Part shown: positions 1 through 10,081 of the stretch, piece after piece
How positions within the stretch are numbered: position 1 is the first letter of the stretch
Layout of the letters: every line of letters begins with the position of its first letter
Origin: Carnobacterium mobile DSM 4848
GTDB taxonomy: Bacteria; Bacillota; Bacilli; Lactobacillales; Carnobacteriaceae
Length of the DNA stretch: 64,000 nt
NCBI RefSeq assembly: GCF_000744825.1
Contig: NZ_JQMR01000001.1
Span: forward strand, 1,358,501-1,422,500
Direction: 5' to 3'
Made by a program: the position numbers and the translations under genes
Notes under the pieces: model-generated
The model's database searches: none
Seen by the model: the letters and a program-made list of their open reading frames with translations, nothing else
Told to the model about the DNA's origin: nothing

Positions 1-1077
1 CGTAGATACTTTTTCAGCGTTGCTGGAGATTTTCATGGTATCTACCATTTTGCCATTTTCGTCTTCAATGGAAACTAATTTATATACTGCACCTAACGCT
101 GGTTGGTCATATGCCGTAATCAATTTTGTTCCGACACCCCAAACGTCTATTTTAGCTCCTTGCATTCGTAAGTTTAAAATTGTTTTTTCATCTAAATCAT
201 TAGATGCGTAAATTTTAGCTTCGGGAAATCCAGCTTCATCTAATTGTTGGCGAACTTTTTTTGAAATATAGGCCATATCACCACTATCTAAGCGAACGCC
301 TAAAAAATTGATTTTGTCGCCCATTTCTTTCGCTACTTTAATAGCCGTCGGTACACCGGATTTCAACGTATCATACGTGTCTATTAAGAATACACAGTCT
401 TTATGCGTCATTGCGTAAGCTTTAAACGCATCGTAGTCATTCCGATATACTTGTACCAATGAGTGCGCATGTGTTCCGCTTGCTGGGATATTAAATATTT
501 TAGCCGCACGAACGTTGCTTGTGGCATCACAACCGCCGATATAAGCCGCTCTAGTTCCCCAAATCGCCGCATCCATTTCTTGCGCTCTTCTTGAACCAAA
601 TTCCAATACCGGATCACTTCCAACAACAGATTTGATTTGAGAAGCTTTCGTTGCAATCAATGTTTGAAAATTAACAATATTTAAAATAGCTGTTTCAACA
701 AACTGACAATCGAATAAAGGGCCTTCCACTTGGAGGATCGGTTCATTAGCAAAAACAACTTCTCCTTCAATCATCGAACGGATAGTCCCTCTAAATTTGA
801 ACTCAGCAAGGTAATTTAAAAAGTCTTCTGGATATTGTCCCACTTCCCGCAAATAGCTGATATCCGATTCTGAAAAGGTCAAGTTTTTTATATATGTTAC
901 GACGCGTTCCAGACCAGCAAAAACAGCATAACCACTTTCAAAGGGATTATTTCTAAAGTAGCACTCAAATATAGCATGTTTATCTGCTTTTCCTAGCTCC
1001 CAATACGTTTGCATCATATTAATTTGATACAAATCTGTATGTAATGCCCAGCTATCATCTGGATAAATCCTGTTCAT
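1..1077 (-). CDS. pncB: Nicotinate phosphoribosyltransferase, 3' end outside window
   Basis: This enzyme makes nicotinate mononucleotide from nicotinate and PRPP in NAD salvage, in the cytoplasm. The reverse strand is open for 359 codons from the ATG at 1077 to the window edge. It starts MNRIYPDDSWALHTDLYQIN and carries the family signatures FGSRRAQ, an SGTHAHS segment (the histidine region of the family) and DTYDTLKSGVPTAI. A GGGAGCG ribosome binding site lies about 7 bases upstream. The C-terminal part, roughly a quarter of a usual 480-490 residue protein, is cut off by the window. An IS sits only 91 bp upstream, but a promoter-like -10 remains between IS and gene, so expression need not be lost. 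Confidence 0.93.
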   Translation of the reverse strand, partial: MNRIYPDDSWALHTDLYQINMMQTYWELGKADKHAIFECYFRNNPFESGYAVFAGLERVVTYIKNLTFSESDISYLREVGQYPEDFLNYLAEFKFRGTIRSMIEGEVVFANEPILQVEGPLFDCQFVETAILNIVNFQTLIATKASQIKSVVGSDPVLEFGSRRAQEMDAAIWGTRAAYIGGCDATSNVRAAKIFNIPASGTHAHSLVQVYRNDYDAFKAYAMTHKDCVFLIDTYDTLKSGVPTAIKVAKEMGDKINFLGVRLDSGDMAYISKKVRQQLDEAGFPEAKIYASNDLDEKTILNLRMQGAKIDVWGVGTKLITAYDQPALGAVYKLVSIEDENGKMVDTMKISSNAEKVST

Positions 1078-1124
1078 GTTATTCGCTCCCAACTACTGAT
1101 TTACTTTCTTACTTATCGTCCTTC

Positions 1125-1133
1125 ATCATACCA
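1125..1133 (-). promoter_or_regulatory. Extended -10 element upstream of pncB
   Basis: The minus strand reads TGGTATGAT, a good extended -10, about 48 bp before the pncB start. No convincing -35 accompanies it. It lies between the gene and the IS end at 1169, so the insertion may have left a minimal promoter in place. Confidence 0.4.
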
Positions 1134-1160
1134 TAAATTAGCAAAAAACACTTTTCAGAA

Positions 1161-1168
1161 ACTATTTT
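1161..1168. repeat. Left 8-bp target-site duplication of the ISLre2-type IS
   Basis: ACTATTTT immediately precedes the left inverted repeat and recurs exactly after the right inverted repeat at 2850-2857. This is the expected footprint of a single transposition event. Confidence 0.8.
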
Positions 1169-1274
1169 GTTTGTGTCAAGTTTTTCTCGAGCGTCCTATT
1201 CCTTCACTAGTTTAGGCACTCTATTTTTGTACACCCATCAGCTACCGCACGGCTCCGCCGCTTGCTGGCCCATC

Positions 1275-1316
1275 TTTTGGAAGAACGTTCCTAAAACCAG
1301 GAACCTTCTCCCAAAA
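1275..1316. terminator. Strong hairpin just downstream of the transposase gene
   Basis: TTTTGG.AGAA.GTTCCT pairs with AGGAAC.TTCT.CCAAAA around a 6-base loop, within the IS and just 3' of the transposase stop. It has no long T tract, so it may act as an mRNA-stabilising or insulating hairpin rather than a classic terminator. Confidence 0.5.
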
Positions 1317-1324
1317 GACAGGAA

Positions 1325-2734
1325 TTAACGAAAACTTTTAATTAATTGTCCTATTGCCGATGAACGAGAGGCATACAATGGAATGATCCCATTCTTTGCC
1401 CCGACTGACTGCCGTGTTTTCTCATGCAATAACGACGATAAACGAACCGTTTGGTTCAGCTTGCGTTGTTGTCTCGCACTTCTATTTTGTTGGTGAAGAT
1501 AGTCTTCACGCAAGGTGTGATTGAACATCCCTTGTTTTACCTTTACCATAGCTTCGCAACCTTCTGCACTCCAATGCATTCCTCGCTTTTTCATGCGAAA
1601 AGAGATGTGTCGTTGATTCGACTCCATTGCGCCTAATCCTCTGGCGCCTTTCGGAGCCTGTTCTACTTTTTCGCGCCAATCGAAAATCCGATCCCAATTC
1701 CGTAAAACATAGGTTCTAAATGTATTCAGTTTTTCCACTGCTGCTGTTTCGTCTAACGTACTTTCATACGTATCCAGCCAAATAGTTAAATGATCTAAAT
1801 CATGCGTCTTTAATGCTTGCTTGACCTGCTGTTTAAAAACGTTAGTTTTCACGCCAAATGCACGATTCAAGCCTTGGAAGACATGATAAGAGTCTAGCTG
1901 ATTGAGAACGGGATAATTCGATTGAGAAAAAGCTTCTTGGAATCTATCTGCAGTATAGCCTTGTCCACCGTCACTATTGGTAATGACTTGGGCTTGTTGT
2001 AAGGCATAATGATTCGCTGTAAAGGCTTGAACCTCTGCCCAAAAACCAGCGGTTTTTTTAGTCGTCATAATGGCTTTAGGTTCCTTTAAGGAAACGCGTT
2101 TTCCGTTTTTATTCCAGCCTTCGTAAAGAATGGCATGACGAACTTCTAAGCTTTTTTTCTTTTCTGTTCCACGAACAAAAACGCCATCCGCTTCGGCATA
2201 GAAATAGTCCACTTTTTTCCCTTCTGGTAATTCAGCTGCTTCTTCTAGCTCCAATACGCTTTCTTCATCTTCACGTGCTTGTGCTGATCCAACGCGTTTA
2301 AGAAGACTGCCAACTGTTTGGTGGCTGATTGTGACAGCCGTCCATTCATTTAGCATAGTTGCAGTATCTCGATAAGTAGCTTTACTCGCCAACTCAGCCA
2401 CTTTTACTTCTACTAATGGACTATGACGCTGATATTTTCGAATGCCTAACCACTCATCTAGTGGATAATGATTCTGATCCGTGTGATCTACCATTAAGGT
2501 ACGATAGTACCGAACGGGACCGAAAATAAATTGGACCGTTTTCCAATCTTCTCGTTTCACTTTCCAACCTTCAAGTTGTTTCTCCTCTTTGATCACCTGA
2601 TTGATATGAGTGAAGACATCTCCCACTAATTCAGAAAATACTTCATACATATAAACCTGAATAGCTTCTTCTGTCTCTATTAAATTGTTTGAATCCTTTA
2701 TTATTTGGTAAACCTTTGATATAATCTTATTCAT
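1325..2734 (-). CDS. ISLre2-family (UPF0236) transposase
   Basis: The 469-residue protein catalyses movement of its IS. Recognisable family segments are the acidic centre KVDYFYAEADGVFV, the VITNSDGGQGY segment, LDSYHVFQGLNRAFG, and the C-terminal GAMESNQRHISFRMKKRGMHWS block. Length and motif order fit the ISLre2/UPF0236 family. I chose the ATG at 2734 (MNKIISKVYQ) because an AAAGAGG site lies about 9 bases upstream; an in-frame ATG 36 bases earlier lacks one. No frameshift or stop is seen, so it is probably functional. Confidence 0.9.
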   Translation of the reverse strand: MNKIISKVYQIIKDSNNLIETEEAIQVYMYEVFSELVGDVFTHINQVIKEEKQLEGWKVKREDWKTVQFIFGPVRYYRTLMVDHTDQNHYPLDEWLGIRKYQRHSPLVEVKVAELASKATYRDTATMLNEWTAVTISHQTVGSLLKRVGSAQAREDEESVLELEEAAELPEGKKVDYFYAEADGVFVRGTEKKKSLEVRHAILYEGWNKNGKRVSLKEPKAIMTTKKTAGFWAEVQAFTANHYALQQAQVITNSDGGQGYTADRFQEAFSQSNYPVLNQLDSYHVFQGLNRAFGVKTNVFKQQVKQALKTHDLDHLTIWLDTYESTLDETAAVEKLNTFRTYVLRNWDRIFDWREKVEQAPKGARGLGAMESNQRHISFRMKKRGMHWSAEGCEAMVKVKQGMFNHTLREDYLHQQNRSARQQRKLNQTVRLSSLLHEKTRQSVGAKNGIIPLYASRSSAIGQLIKSFR

Positions 2735-2849
2735 AAGAAGGCCTCTTTCAATTATGTATTTGCCGGTCAAGCATACATTTATGATAGAACGCCTTCTTTC
2801 TTTTTGCCAGTAAAAAATAATAATATCTCGAGAACTATTTTACACATAC

Positions 2850-2857
2850 ACTATTTT
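2850..2857. repeat. Right 8-bp target-site duplication of the ISLre2-type IS
   Basis: ACTATTTT directly follows the right inverted repeat and matches 1161-1168 exactly. Confidence 0.8.
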
Positions 2858-2925
2858 TCTGCCTAAAGCAACCTTCTTATTTCTTCTCTAATAAGTTTCC
2901 TCTATTTTTTCATTTTTTTATTAAC

Positions 2926-2969
2926 GAAAAAAACTGGAGAAAAGTAGAGCAACACCTACTTTTCTCCAG
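2926..2969 (-). terminator. Rho-independent terminator of the DoxX gene
   Basis: On the minus strand CTGGAGAAAAGTAG and CTACTTTTCTCCAG form a perfect 14-bp stem with an 8-base loop, followed by seven T residues. It begins just past the stop codon at 2976. Confidence 0.9.
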
Positions 2970-2975
2970 CCCCTT

Positions 2976-3335
2976 TTATTGTCCCAAAATGAATTGCCAA
3001 TTTAAAGCCAAAATAATCATTCCTAAAATCAAAATAACTACCGGCATTAAGATTTTTTGCAGCGGATCTCGAATTTTGATTTGAGTAAAGATCGCTCCGA
3101 CCATAATTACACTAATGACTAATCCACTCCAAGCAGCTGCAGTTTGATTAACGATTCCATAGATAGCTAATATAGCTGCAATCATTTCAATCACACCGGA
3201 GACGATCCTAAACCATTGAGGATATCCATAACGCTCAAAATCCTTGGCTCTTTTTTTAGCATCAAATTTTACAAAACCAAATATTAAAAAGACAATTCCT
3301 AATACTAATTGAATAGCAATAGATAAAAAGCCCAT
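2976..3335 (-). CDS. DoxX-like small membrane protein
   Basis: The 119-residue protein has four predicted hydrophobic helices (about residues 3-22, 45-63, 69-86 and 95-115). After the first come the charged KFDAKKRAKDFERYGYPQWFR segment and the GVIEMIAAILAIYG stretch, typical of DoxX-like/DUF4870-sized membrane proteins. The molecular role is unknown; relatives are linked to redox or sulfur stress in other bacteria. It is monocistronic: its own terminator follows and the neighbours are an IS and a divergent lipoprotein gene. A GGAGGG ribosome binding site precedes the ATG. Confidence 0.7.
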   Translation of the reverse strand: MGFLSIAIQLVLGIVFLIFGFVKFDAKKRAKDFERYGYPQWFRIVSGVIEMIAAILAIYGIVNQTAAAWSGLVISVIMVGAIFTQIKIRDPLQKILMPVVILILGMIILALNWQFILGQ

Positions 3336-3529
3336 TTTTGCCCTCCTTAAACTACCCTTTTCTTTCTTTTTAGTTTACTCTATTTAATCGCTGAATAGAA
3401 GAAAAGCGTCCTTTGAAAAAAAAGAAAAATAATCCGATGATGGTTTCTATTTTACTTTAAATCCAATTCGTTATAGATTAATTATAGATTAATAGAAAAG
3501 AACAGTAAAAACAAAGGAGTGGTTTGAAC

Positions 3530-3954
3530 ATGAAAAAACTTTACTGCTGACAGTTGGAATGGCACTTGTACTTTCTCTTGTTGGCTGTGGAACATCTAAA
3601 AAAGAGGATACAGCTGATTCAGCACACTCGCTATCTGACTCTTCGCAAGAAAAGGGAGTAGCATACGAAGGAATGGTAAAAGAAGACGGCTCAGCAGCTG
3701 AACAGCAACTTATTTTGCAAAATTTGAAACAAGTTGAAGAAGATGCAGACGCTATTTCTTTTGATGAAGTCGTTCTTTTAACAAAAGACGTCCCTATTCT
3801 AACTGCTGAAACTCATGAAAAACTGAGTGTGGACGAAATTAAGGCCGGAACAACTGTTACCGTTATGTTAGTGACTGAACCAATCACTACTCGGTCATTA
3901 CCGCCACAGATTCCAGGAAAAAGCATCATTCAAATTTTAGTTCCGAAACAATAA
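3530..3954 (+). pseudogene. Small lipoprotein gene with a one-base frameshift in the signal peptide
   Basis: A good ribosome binding site (AAAGGAG, 3513-3519) precedes the ATG at 3530, but that frame stops after six codons (TGA at 3548). Adding one A to the A6 run at 3533-3538 gives a perfect lipoprotein start: MKK, hydrophobic core LLLTVGMALVLSL, lipobox LVGC. This then continues to the TAA at 3954, about 141 residues. The mature part has a Ser/Asp-rich linker, then a folded region that contains VTVMLVTEPITTRSLPPQIP. As written, translation could only start internally at the ATG at 3559, without the N-terminal lysines. The defect could be a real mutation, slipped-strand phase variation or a sequencing error. 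The function is not recognised. Confidence 0.75.
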
Positions 3955-3986
3955 AGGAGTTAGGATTTTTTCACCCCAACTCCTTT
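3953..3986. terminator. Hairpin between convergent genes
   Basis: AAAGGAGTT and AACTCCTTT form a 9-bp stem around a T-rich loop, between the convergent lipoprotein gene and the 3992 gene. There is no clear T tract after the stem, so termination is plausible but weak. Confidence 0.4.
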
Positions 3987-3991
3987 CTAGC

Positions 3992-4804
3992 TTATTTACG
4001 CCCTGCTTTTTTGTTCATCAACACAAAACCAATCAAATAAACCGCGCTAACCAACAGCTGTTTTACTGTTAGAATTGCTAATGGGTCGGAAAGTGTTGGA
4101 GTAAAGGAAGTCCCTACTTGCTTTTCAATATACCACATGTTTAAAATGGAAACGCCGTTTAAACCAGCTAGAATAACAAACAAATATTTCCAATAAGAAT
4201 AACGGTTAGTTCCTATTTTATACAAGGCATAGCACGATAAAGCAAGGATAGCTACTGGTATAATGATAATCTGCATTAAAACCATTGGTTGTTCCCTGAA
4301 ATACGGGTCTATTGACGACACCGAATAAAACAATTCAGCACCATTGTAAACAATAGCGAGTAGGAGTAAGAAAAAGCCGAGTTTTTCCAATCCTGATTTC
4401 ATGGGTTTTTCTTTTTCACTTTTTTCTGTAAGAGCAGGCTCCTTTTTAGTTTGAACATCTTTAGTTGAAAAAAACAGCAGGACTATTGACACAAAGTAAA
4501 GTACCCCTAAAAGCAATGCCATTAATTGCTTGAAACCTGCAGTCATCAATAAAATACTAATTAAAAGATACACGACTAAATAAGGAGTTTTATTTTTATA
4601 AACAACTTGGTAAAAACTAAACCACTTCACTAATTCAATCACCAAAACCACTAAAGCGATTTGAATAGCTCCTGTATAAGAAGGAGGCTTTCCTTCAATC
4701 TCTATCGAACTCAATCTAAAAATACCAAAAGAAATAAAGGCTGCAATTCCTGATGATAAGACATTGCTGATAATCAATAAAATAGTTCCATATGTTTTTT
4801 TCAT
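3992..4804 (-). CDS. Polytopic membrane protein of unknown function
   Basis: The 270-residue protein has about eight hydrophobic stretches: near residues 8-30, 45-62, 73-90, 92-110, 137-158, 175-193, 205-222 and 245-263. A charged cytoplasmic-type loop (KDVQTKKEPALTEKSEKEKPMK) lies near residues 114-135. I do not recognise the family and see no catalytic motif. It is transcribed in the same direction as the phosphotransferase gene upstream (59-bp gap) and might share its mRNA. The start is the ATG at 4804, preceded by a weak GGCGG site. Confidence 0.6.
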   Translation of the reverse strand: MKKTYGTILLIISNVLSSGIAAFISFGIFRLSSIEIEGKPPSYTGAIQIALVVLVIELVKWFSFYQVVYKNKTPYLVVYLLISILLMTAGFKQLMALLLGVLYFVSIVLLFFSTKDVQTKKEPALTEKSEKEKPMKSGLEKLGFFLLLLAIVYNGAELFYSVSSIDPYFREQPMVLMQIIIIPVAILALSCYALYKIGTNRYSYWKYLFVILAGLNGVSILNMWYIEKQVGTSFTPTLSDPLAILTVKQLLVSAVYLIGFVLMNKKAGRK

Positions 4805-4863
4805 TCAGCACCGCCTTATTTAATAATCTGTCTCGTCTTAAGTACGTGGAAATCGTATTCTAG

Positions 4864-5730
4864 TTAGCTCAAGACAATCTTCTTTAGGTCAGCTAAATTT
4901 TTTTCTAAAAATAAAGCATTCTTTTCTATTCCTCGGCGTTTGCACCACCCAATGCTATTGAACGTATCTGTAAATAGATAAAAAGGCAATACTACTTCTA
5001 AGTCTATCAAGGGTCGTATACTTTTATAGCCTTCTTGATAAGATTGATACAAGGCCAGATCAAAGCTTAAAAAATCACGGTACAATTTCGTGAAATCAGT
5101 TTCTGTCGAACCAAATCGCACACTTTCAAAATCTATCATTCCCGAAACGTTATTTCCGTCAACAATTATATTAGCTGGACGAAAATCCATATGTATGAAA
5201 CTTGGTCCATCTGGTGAAGGAAGACTTCGCTTCATTTCTTCAAATTTTTCAATCGATTTTCTATATACTGCTTCATCCACTACTTCTCTTACATCTTCAG
5301 CAAAACTATAAAATTGATTTTCAACAAAACTAGACCAGTTTATAAATTCGTTTTTTATGCCGGTTAATGTTGTCGCATTAGATGGTTGGATGTTGTGCAT
5401 GGAAGCATGAAGAATACCGACTTGAAATGCTGTCGCTGAAGAAACGTTAGTTGTTAAGGGATTCCCTTTTAATTCAGATAACAAAAAAGCACCTGGATAC
5501 TCCTCATCACCAGACCAATAAGCCAGCAAATTAGGAATAGAGACCTGTTCTTTTAAGATTTCATAAGCTTCTAATTCTCGCTGGAACTTCAATTTTGAAT
5601 AAGGAATTTTTATAAAAACATTCTCACCATTAAATAATTTGCATTTATAAACTGTGGAGCTATGAGAATCTTCTACTGCATTGACTGATATTGGCTGCAA
5701 TCTAAATTGTTCAAGAACTTTATTTAACAC
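4864..5730 (-). CDS. Aminoglycoside/choline-type phosphotransferase family protein
   Basis: The 288-residue protein has a protein-kinase-like fold. The N-lobe contains VFIKIPYSKLKFQRELEAYEIL (ATP-binding lysine and helix glutamate, near residues 33-55). The C-lobe carries the Brenner motif FIHMDFRPANIIVDG (catalytic Asp and the metal-binding Asn) and the metal-binding MIDFES. This places it in the APH family, which phosphorylates small molecules; the substrate cannot be read from sequence and resistance should not be assumed. It uses a GTG start at 5730, 7 bases after an AGGAGG site. Confidence 0.8.
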   Translation of the reverse strand: MLNKVLEQFRLQPISVNAVEDSHSSTVYKCKLFNGENVFIKIPYSKLKFQRELEAYEILKEQVSIPNLLAYWSGDEEYPGAFLLSELKGNPLTTNVSSATAFQVGILHASMHNIQPSNATTLTGIKNEFINWSSFVENQFYSFAEDVREVVDEAVYRKSIEKFEEMKRSLPSPDGPSFIHMDFRPANIIVDGNNVSGMIDFESVRFGSTETDFTKLYRDFLSFDLALYQSYQEGYKSIRPLIDLEVVLPFYLFTDTFNSIGWCKRRGIEKNALFLEKNLADLKKIVLS

Positions 5731-5921
5731 TAACTTTCCTCCTTTTTTAGAACGATTTTCACTTTAGATAGTTTAACGACAAATTTCGAAATTCATTAAG
5801 TTCATCTACACTATATCAAATGTAGCGATAAAAGACTTCAATAAACGTCTAATTGCATAACACAGTTCCAACCTAAAGAGCGTTAGAGGGCATATTAGAT
5901 GCAACTTTTACAGCAACAAAT

Positions 5922-5964
5922 TAAAAAGAGAGCAGATGAGTCTTTCCCCTCATCCGCTCTCTTT
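5922..5964 (-). terminator. Terminator of groESL
   Basis: On the minus strand AAAGAGAGCGGATGAG pairs with CTCATCTGCTCTCTTT (one mismatch), followed by a T-rich run. It lies 15 bp after the groEL stop codon. Confidence 0.85.
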
Positions 5965-5978
5965 CCTTAATCTATTTC

Positions 5979-7619
<1,641 letters not shown>

Positions 7620-7719
7620 TCATTAATAAATTTGTGTAACTTTATTTATTGATTTATTGTTTAGTTTAAAAGAGACTTCTGTTTACAATCCATGCATTTT
7701 TTAGTGCTTACACTACTTG

Positions 7720-8004
7720 TTATTCGACAATTGCAATAATATCGCGTTCATTCACAACAAGGAAATCTTTACCGTTGTGTTTTACTTCTGTTCCCGCATA
7801 TTTTTCAAATAAAACTGTATCGCCAACTTTAACAGCTAACTCAGCTTTTGTTCCGTTTTCTAGTATACGGCCTTCACCTACTGCAATAATTGAACCAGTT
7901 TGAGGTTTTTCTTGCGCAGAACCCGGTAAAACAATCCCGCTGACAGTCTTTTCTTCTTCTTTTGCGACTTCAATAATAACACGATCTCCTAATGGTTTTA
8001 ACAC
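7720..8004 (-). CDS. groES: Co-chaperonin GroES (Hsp10)
   Basis: GroES forms the heptameric lid of the GroEL chamber. The 94-residue protein begins [20 protein letters not shown], contains the mobile-loop motif [16 protein letters not shown] (about residues 20-35), and ends [12 protein letters not shown]. Length and motifs are typical. It is the first gene of the groES-groEL operon, 36 bp downstream of a perfect CIRCE element. Confidence 0.98.
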   Translation of the reverse strand: MLKPLGDRVIIEVAKEEEKTVSGIVLPGSAQEKPQTGSIIAVGEGRILENGTKAELAVKVGDTVLFEKYAGTEVKHNGKDFLVVNERDIIAIVE

Positions 8005-8040
8005 GTAAATCCCTCCACTTTTCTTATCTTGTTCTTTCGT

Positions 8041-8067
8041 TTAGCACTCTTATCATTTGAGTGCTAA
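8041..8067. promoter_or_regulatory. CIRCE operator (HrcA binding site)
   Basis: TTAGCACTC-N9-GAGTGCTAA is a perfect match to the CIRCE consensus. It lies between the groES promoter and start codon, so HrcA repression of groESL with relief on heat shock is expected. Confidence 0.97.
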
Positions 8068-8078
8068 ATCACTCTTTT

Positions 8079-8107
8079 ATCATAATCAAATTCTTTATTA
8101 ATTGCAA
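8079..8107 (-). promoter_or_regulatory. Vegetative (SigA-type) promoter of groESL
   Basis: The minus strand carries TTGCAA, a 17-base spacer, then TATGAT. The -10 ends 11 bp before the CIRCE element, so the operator covers the start of the transcript. Confidence 0.88.
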
Positions 8108-8212
8108 GTCTTTTAATCCAGTCTTTGTTAAAATTGATTAATTTTTTTATTGCAGAACGTTCCTTTCTCCTCTTGAGGTGAATCAAAAGTTCACACATTG
8201 CCATTCATCTTA

Positions 8213-8221
8213 TGTTATACT
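8213..8221 (+). promoter_or_regulatory. Extended -10 promoter element for the CPBP protease gene
   Basis: TGTTATACT fits the extended -10 pattern TGnTATAAT with one mismatch, 122 bp before the start codon at 8343. No strong -35 is seen at the usual distance. Confidence 0.45.
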
Positions 8222-8342
8222 GACAAATGTAACTTATTTCAGTAATACGTTAATTGTAGTTTTTTTTAGTAAAAGAATCGTTTACTGAAAGATCCAAATA
8301 AAGAAGTAACCACTTCTAAAAAAAGAAGGTTTAATAGTAGAT

Positions 8343-8996
8343 ATGAAAAATATTTTTCGACATACAGAGGTACGGATGATTTTAGTTTATGTCCTCTCTC
8401 AATTCTTGCCGGTTCTGTTCTTAGCAGCAGCACCGATTCAATATCAAACAGAAGCAAGTGTTTACGGAACAATTTTCTCCTTTACTCTTGGTGCTTTGTT
8501 GATGATACTACTCAATCAAAAATCAACTATTCATAATAGCATCACAGTAGGTCCTTCTGCCGGAAGATCTGAAGTCCTTAAGTGGGGGTTGATTGGAATC
8601 ATAATGGCTTTTGCTGCACAGGTCCTAGCTAATTTGATTGAAACTCAGTTATTGGGCTTGCCAATAGATTCAGCAAATACTCAAAATATTCTATTAATAG
8701 TTAGTAAATATCCTTTCTATTTGATCATTGTCTCCATTATGGCTCCTATTATGGAAGAATTTGTTTTCCGTAAAGTTATCTTCGGCTTTTTTTATGACTT
8801 AACAGGCGGTGTTGGGGCAGCTGTTATCAGTTCTTTGTTATTTGCTTTCATGCATCAGGACAGTCATATTTTGCTTTACTCTTCAATGGGCTTTGTCTTT
8901 TCATACTTGTATATCAAAACTAAAAACATTGCTACTCCCATTATCGCACATGTGCTGATGAATACTGCTGTTGTCGCGCTCAATTTGCTTCAATGA
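8343..8996 (+). CDS. CPBP-family intramembrane metalloprotease
   Basis: The 217-residue membrane protein has about six hydrophobic helices. It carries the CPBP (Abi/CAAX-type) motifs: MEEFVFRKVIFG with EExxxR near residue 139, then FAFMHQD with the HxxxD/H site near residue 170. A last helix contains IIAHVLMNTAVV, with an HxxxN motif. Family members cleave within the membrane; in lactic-acid bacteria many sit near bacteriocin loci, but no bacteriocin gene is visible here. An AGAAGG site lies upstream of the ATG. The next gene (36 bp downstream) is probably co-transcribed. Confidence 0.88.
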   Translation: MKNIFRHTEVRMILVYVLSQFLPVLFLAAAPIQYQTEASVYGTIFSFTLGALLMILLNQKSTIHNSITVGPSAGRSEVLKWGLIGIIMAFAAQVLANLIETQLLGLPIDSANTQNILLIVSKYPFYLIIVSIMAPIMEEFVFRKVIFGFFYDLTGGVGAAVISSLLFAFMHQDSHILLYSSMGFVFSYLYIKTKNIATPIIAHVLMNTAVVALNLLQ

Positions 8997-9032
8997 TTCA
9001 TTTTCCACTAAAGAAAGGAACTTTTTAATTAT

Positions 9033-9239
9033 ATGAATAGTAAAAACTTTATTATGCAAATCGTTTTTAATTATGTAATGTCTTTTATCTTCATTTGGTT
9101 CACGATCAATTCAGTCTCAACAGAAGGCTGGGGAATCTTCCCTGTCTTATTCGTACTATTTGCTACGAATGATTTTGTTCGTGCCTCAAAGCTTTTGGAG
9201 ATTTATTTTAAAATAAAAAAAGGCGGCAAACCTAAATAA
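9033..9239 (+). CDS. Small hypothetical membrane protein
   Basis: The 68-residue protein has two hydrophobic helices (about residues 9-27 and 31-45) and a basic C-terminus ending KKGGKPK. A GAAAGGA site stands before the ATG, and a terminator overlaps the stop. It follows the CPBP gene closely, suggesting one mRNA. The family is not recognised. Confidence 0.6.
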   Translation: MNSKNFIMQIVFNYVMSFIFIWFTINSVSTEGWGIFPVLFVLFATNDFVRASKLLEIYFKIKKGGKPK

Positions 9240-9255
9240 GGTTGCCGCTTTTTTT
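9215..9255. terminator. Bidirectional terminator between convergent genes
   Basis: AGGCGGCAA(A)CC pairs with GGTTGCCGC (one bulged A), with A7 on the left and T7 on the right. It can end both the small membrane protein mRNA and the rex mRNA, and it overlaps the rex stop codon. Confidence 0.85.
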
Positions 9256-9895
9256 ATGCTTCTTCTTTTTTATAATGGTCTAAAAAGTAAATCAAGGTCT
9301 GCAATTCATTCGCTAAATCGACATTTTGTACACGCATGTCATTCGGTACTGAAATACGAATAGGTGTAAAGTTCATAATGCCCTTCACTCCCGCTTCAGC
9401 TAATGTATTTGCAGTGTCTTGCGCTACTTCTGTAGGGACTGTTAAAATAACTACCTCAATTTGCTGCACTTTAAGTTGCTCTACCATTTCACTCATAGGG
9501 TAAACGGGTACGCCGCTTAAGATCGTTCCAATAATTTCTTCATTGATATCAAAAGCAGCACTGATCCGCATATTGTTGCTTTGATGAAAATTGTAGTTCA
9601 ACAAAGCATGTCCTAAATTCCCTACACCGATCAAAGCCACATTGGTTAAACGATCCTGCTTTAGTGTTTTACTGAAAAAGTTCATTAAATCTTCGACATC
9701 ATAACCATATCCTCTTTTTCCTAATGCTCCAAAATAAGAAAAATCACGACGGATAGTAGCACTATCAACTTTTACTGCTTCGCTTAACTCCGTTGAAGAA
9801 ATACGGTCTTTTCCAGCATCGTGCAAGAAACGTAAATAGCGATAATAAATAGGTAGTCTTTTAGCGGTTGCTTTTGGTACTGTTGGATTAGTCAT
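9254..9895 (-). CDS. rex: Redox-sensing transcriptional repressor Rex
   Basis: Rex senses NADH/NAD+ and represses fermentation genes at high NAD+. The 213-residue protein has an N-terminal winged helix ([21 protein letters not shown], near residues 40-60) and a Rossmann NAD(H) domain with [14 protein letters not shown] near residue 87. Length is typical. A GGAGGAAG ribosome binding site precedes the ATG. Its 313-bp upstream region, shared with the divergent ABC-F gene, contains several TTGTGAA/TTCACAA motifs, which suggests autoregulation. Confidence 0.96.
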   Translation of the reverse strand: MTNPTVPKATAKRLPIYYRYLRFLHDAGKDRISSTELSEAVKVDSATIRRDFSYFGALGKRGYGYDVEDLMNFFSKTLKQDRLTNVALIGVGNLGHALLNYNFHQSNNMRISAAFDINEEIIGTILSGVPVYPMSEMVEQLKVQQIEVVILTVPTEVAQDTANTLAEAGVKGIMNFTPIRISVPNDMRVQNVDLANELQTLIYFLDHYKKEEA

Positions 9896-9944
9896 TTTCT
9901 TCCTCCGTTAAGTTTTTTAAAATGATCTTATTAGATAACATTTT

Positions 9945-9979
9945 TTCACAAGAATTTTCATTTAAATGAAAATTCACAA
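9945..9979. promoter_or_regulatory. Palindromic Rex-like operator region upstream of rex
   Basis: A perfect 24-bp palindrome (9952-9975, arms GAATTTTCATTT and AAATGAAAATTC) is framed by two TTCACAA boxes at 9945-9951 and 9973-9979. TTCACAA is a Rex half-site. The location 50-84 bp upstream of the rex start supports autoregulation, but the arrangement is not the standard single 18-bp operator. Confidence 0.5.
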
Positions 9980-10081
9980 GCTTTTCTTTACTTCGACTTA
10001 GTCATTATAGCATCTTTTAAAGAGAATACTAGTCTTTTTTTCTTACTTTTAAAAAGAAAACAGATTTTCCCTTGTTTCATC

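Larger units (their letters stand above)
1169..2849 (-). mobile_element. Complete ISLre2-family insertion sequence
   Basis: The element is 1,681 bp with one transposase gene on the minus strand. Its ends are imperfect 23-bp inverted repeats at 1169-1191 and 2827-2849: GTTTGTGTCAAG... on the left against GTATGTGTAAAA... on the right, both closing with TTCTCGAG, 18 of 23 identical. An exact 8-bp direct repeat (ACTATTTT) flanks it. The transposase is uninterrupted, so the copy looks intact and fairly recent. It lies between pncB and the DoxX gene and breaks no recognisable gene. Confidence 0.85.

Noticed and set aside
8266-8472. Antisense frame over the CPBP protease start
   Set aside because: No ribosome binding site, and it overlaps a gene with clear motifs.
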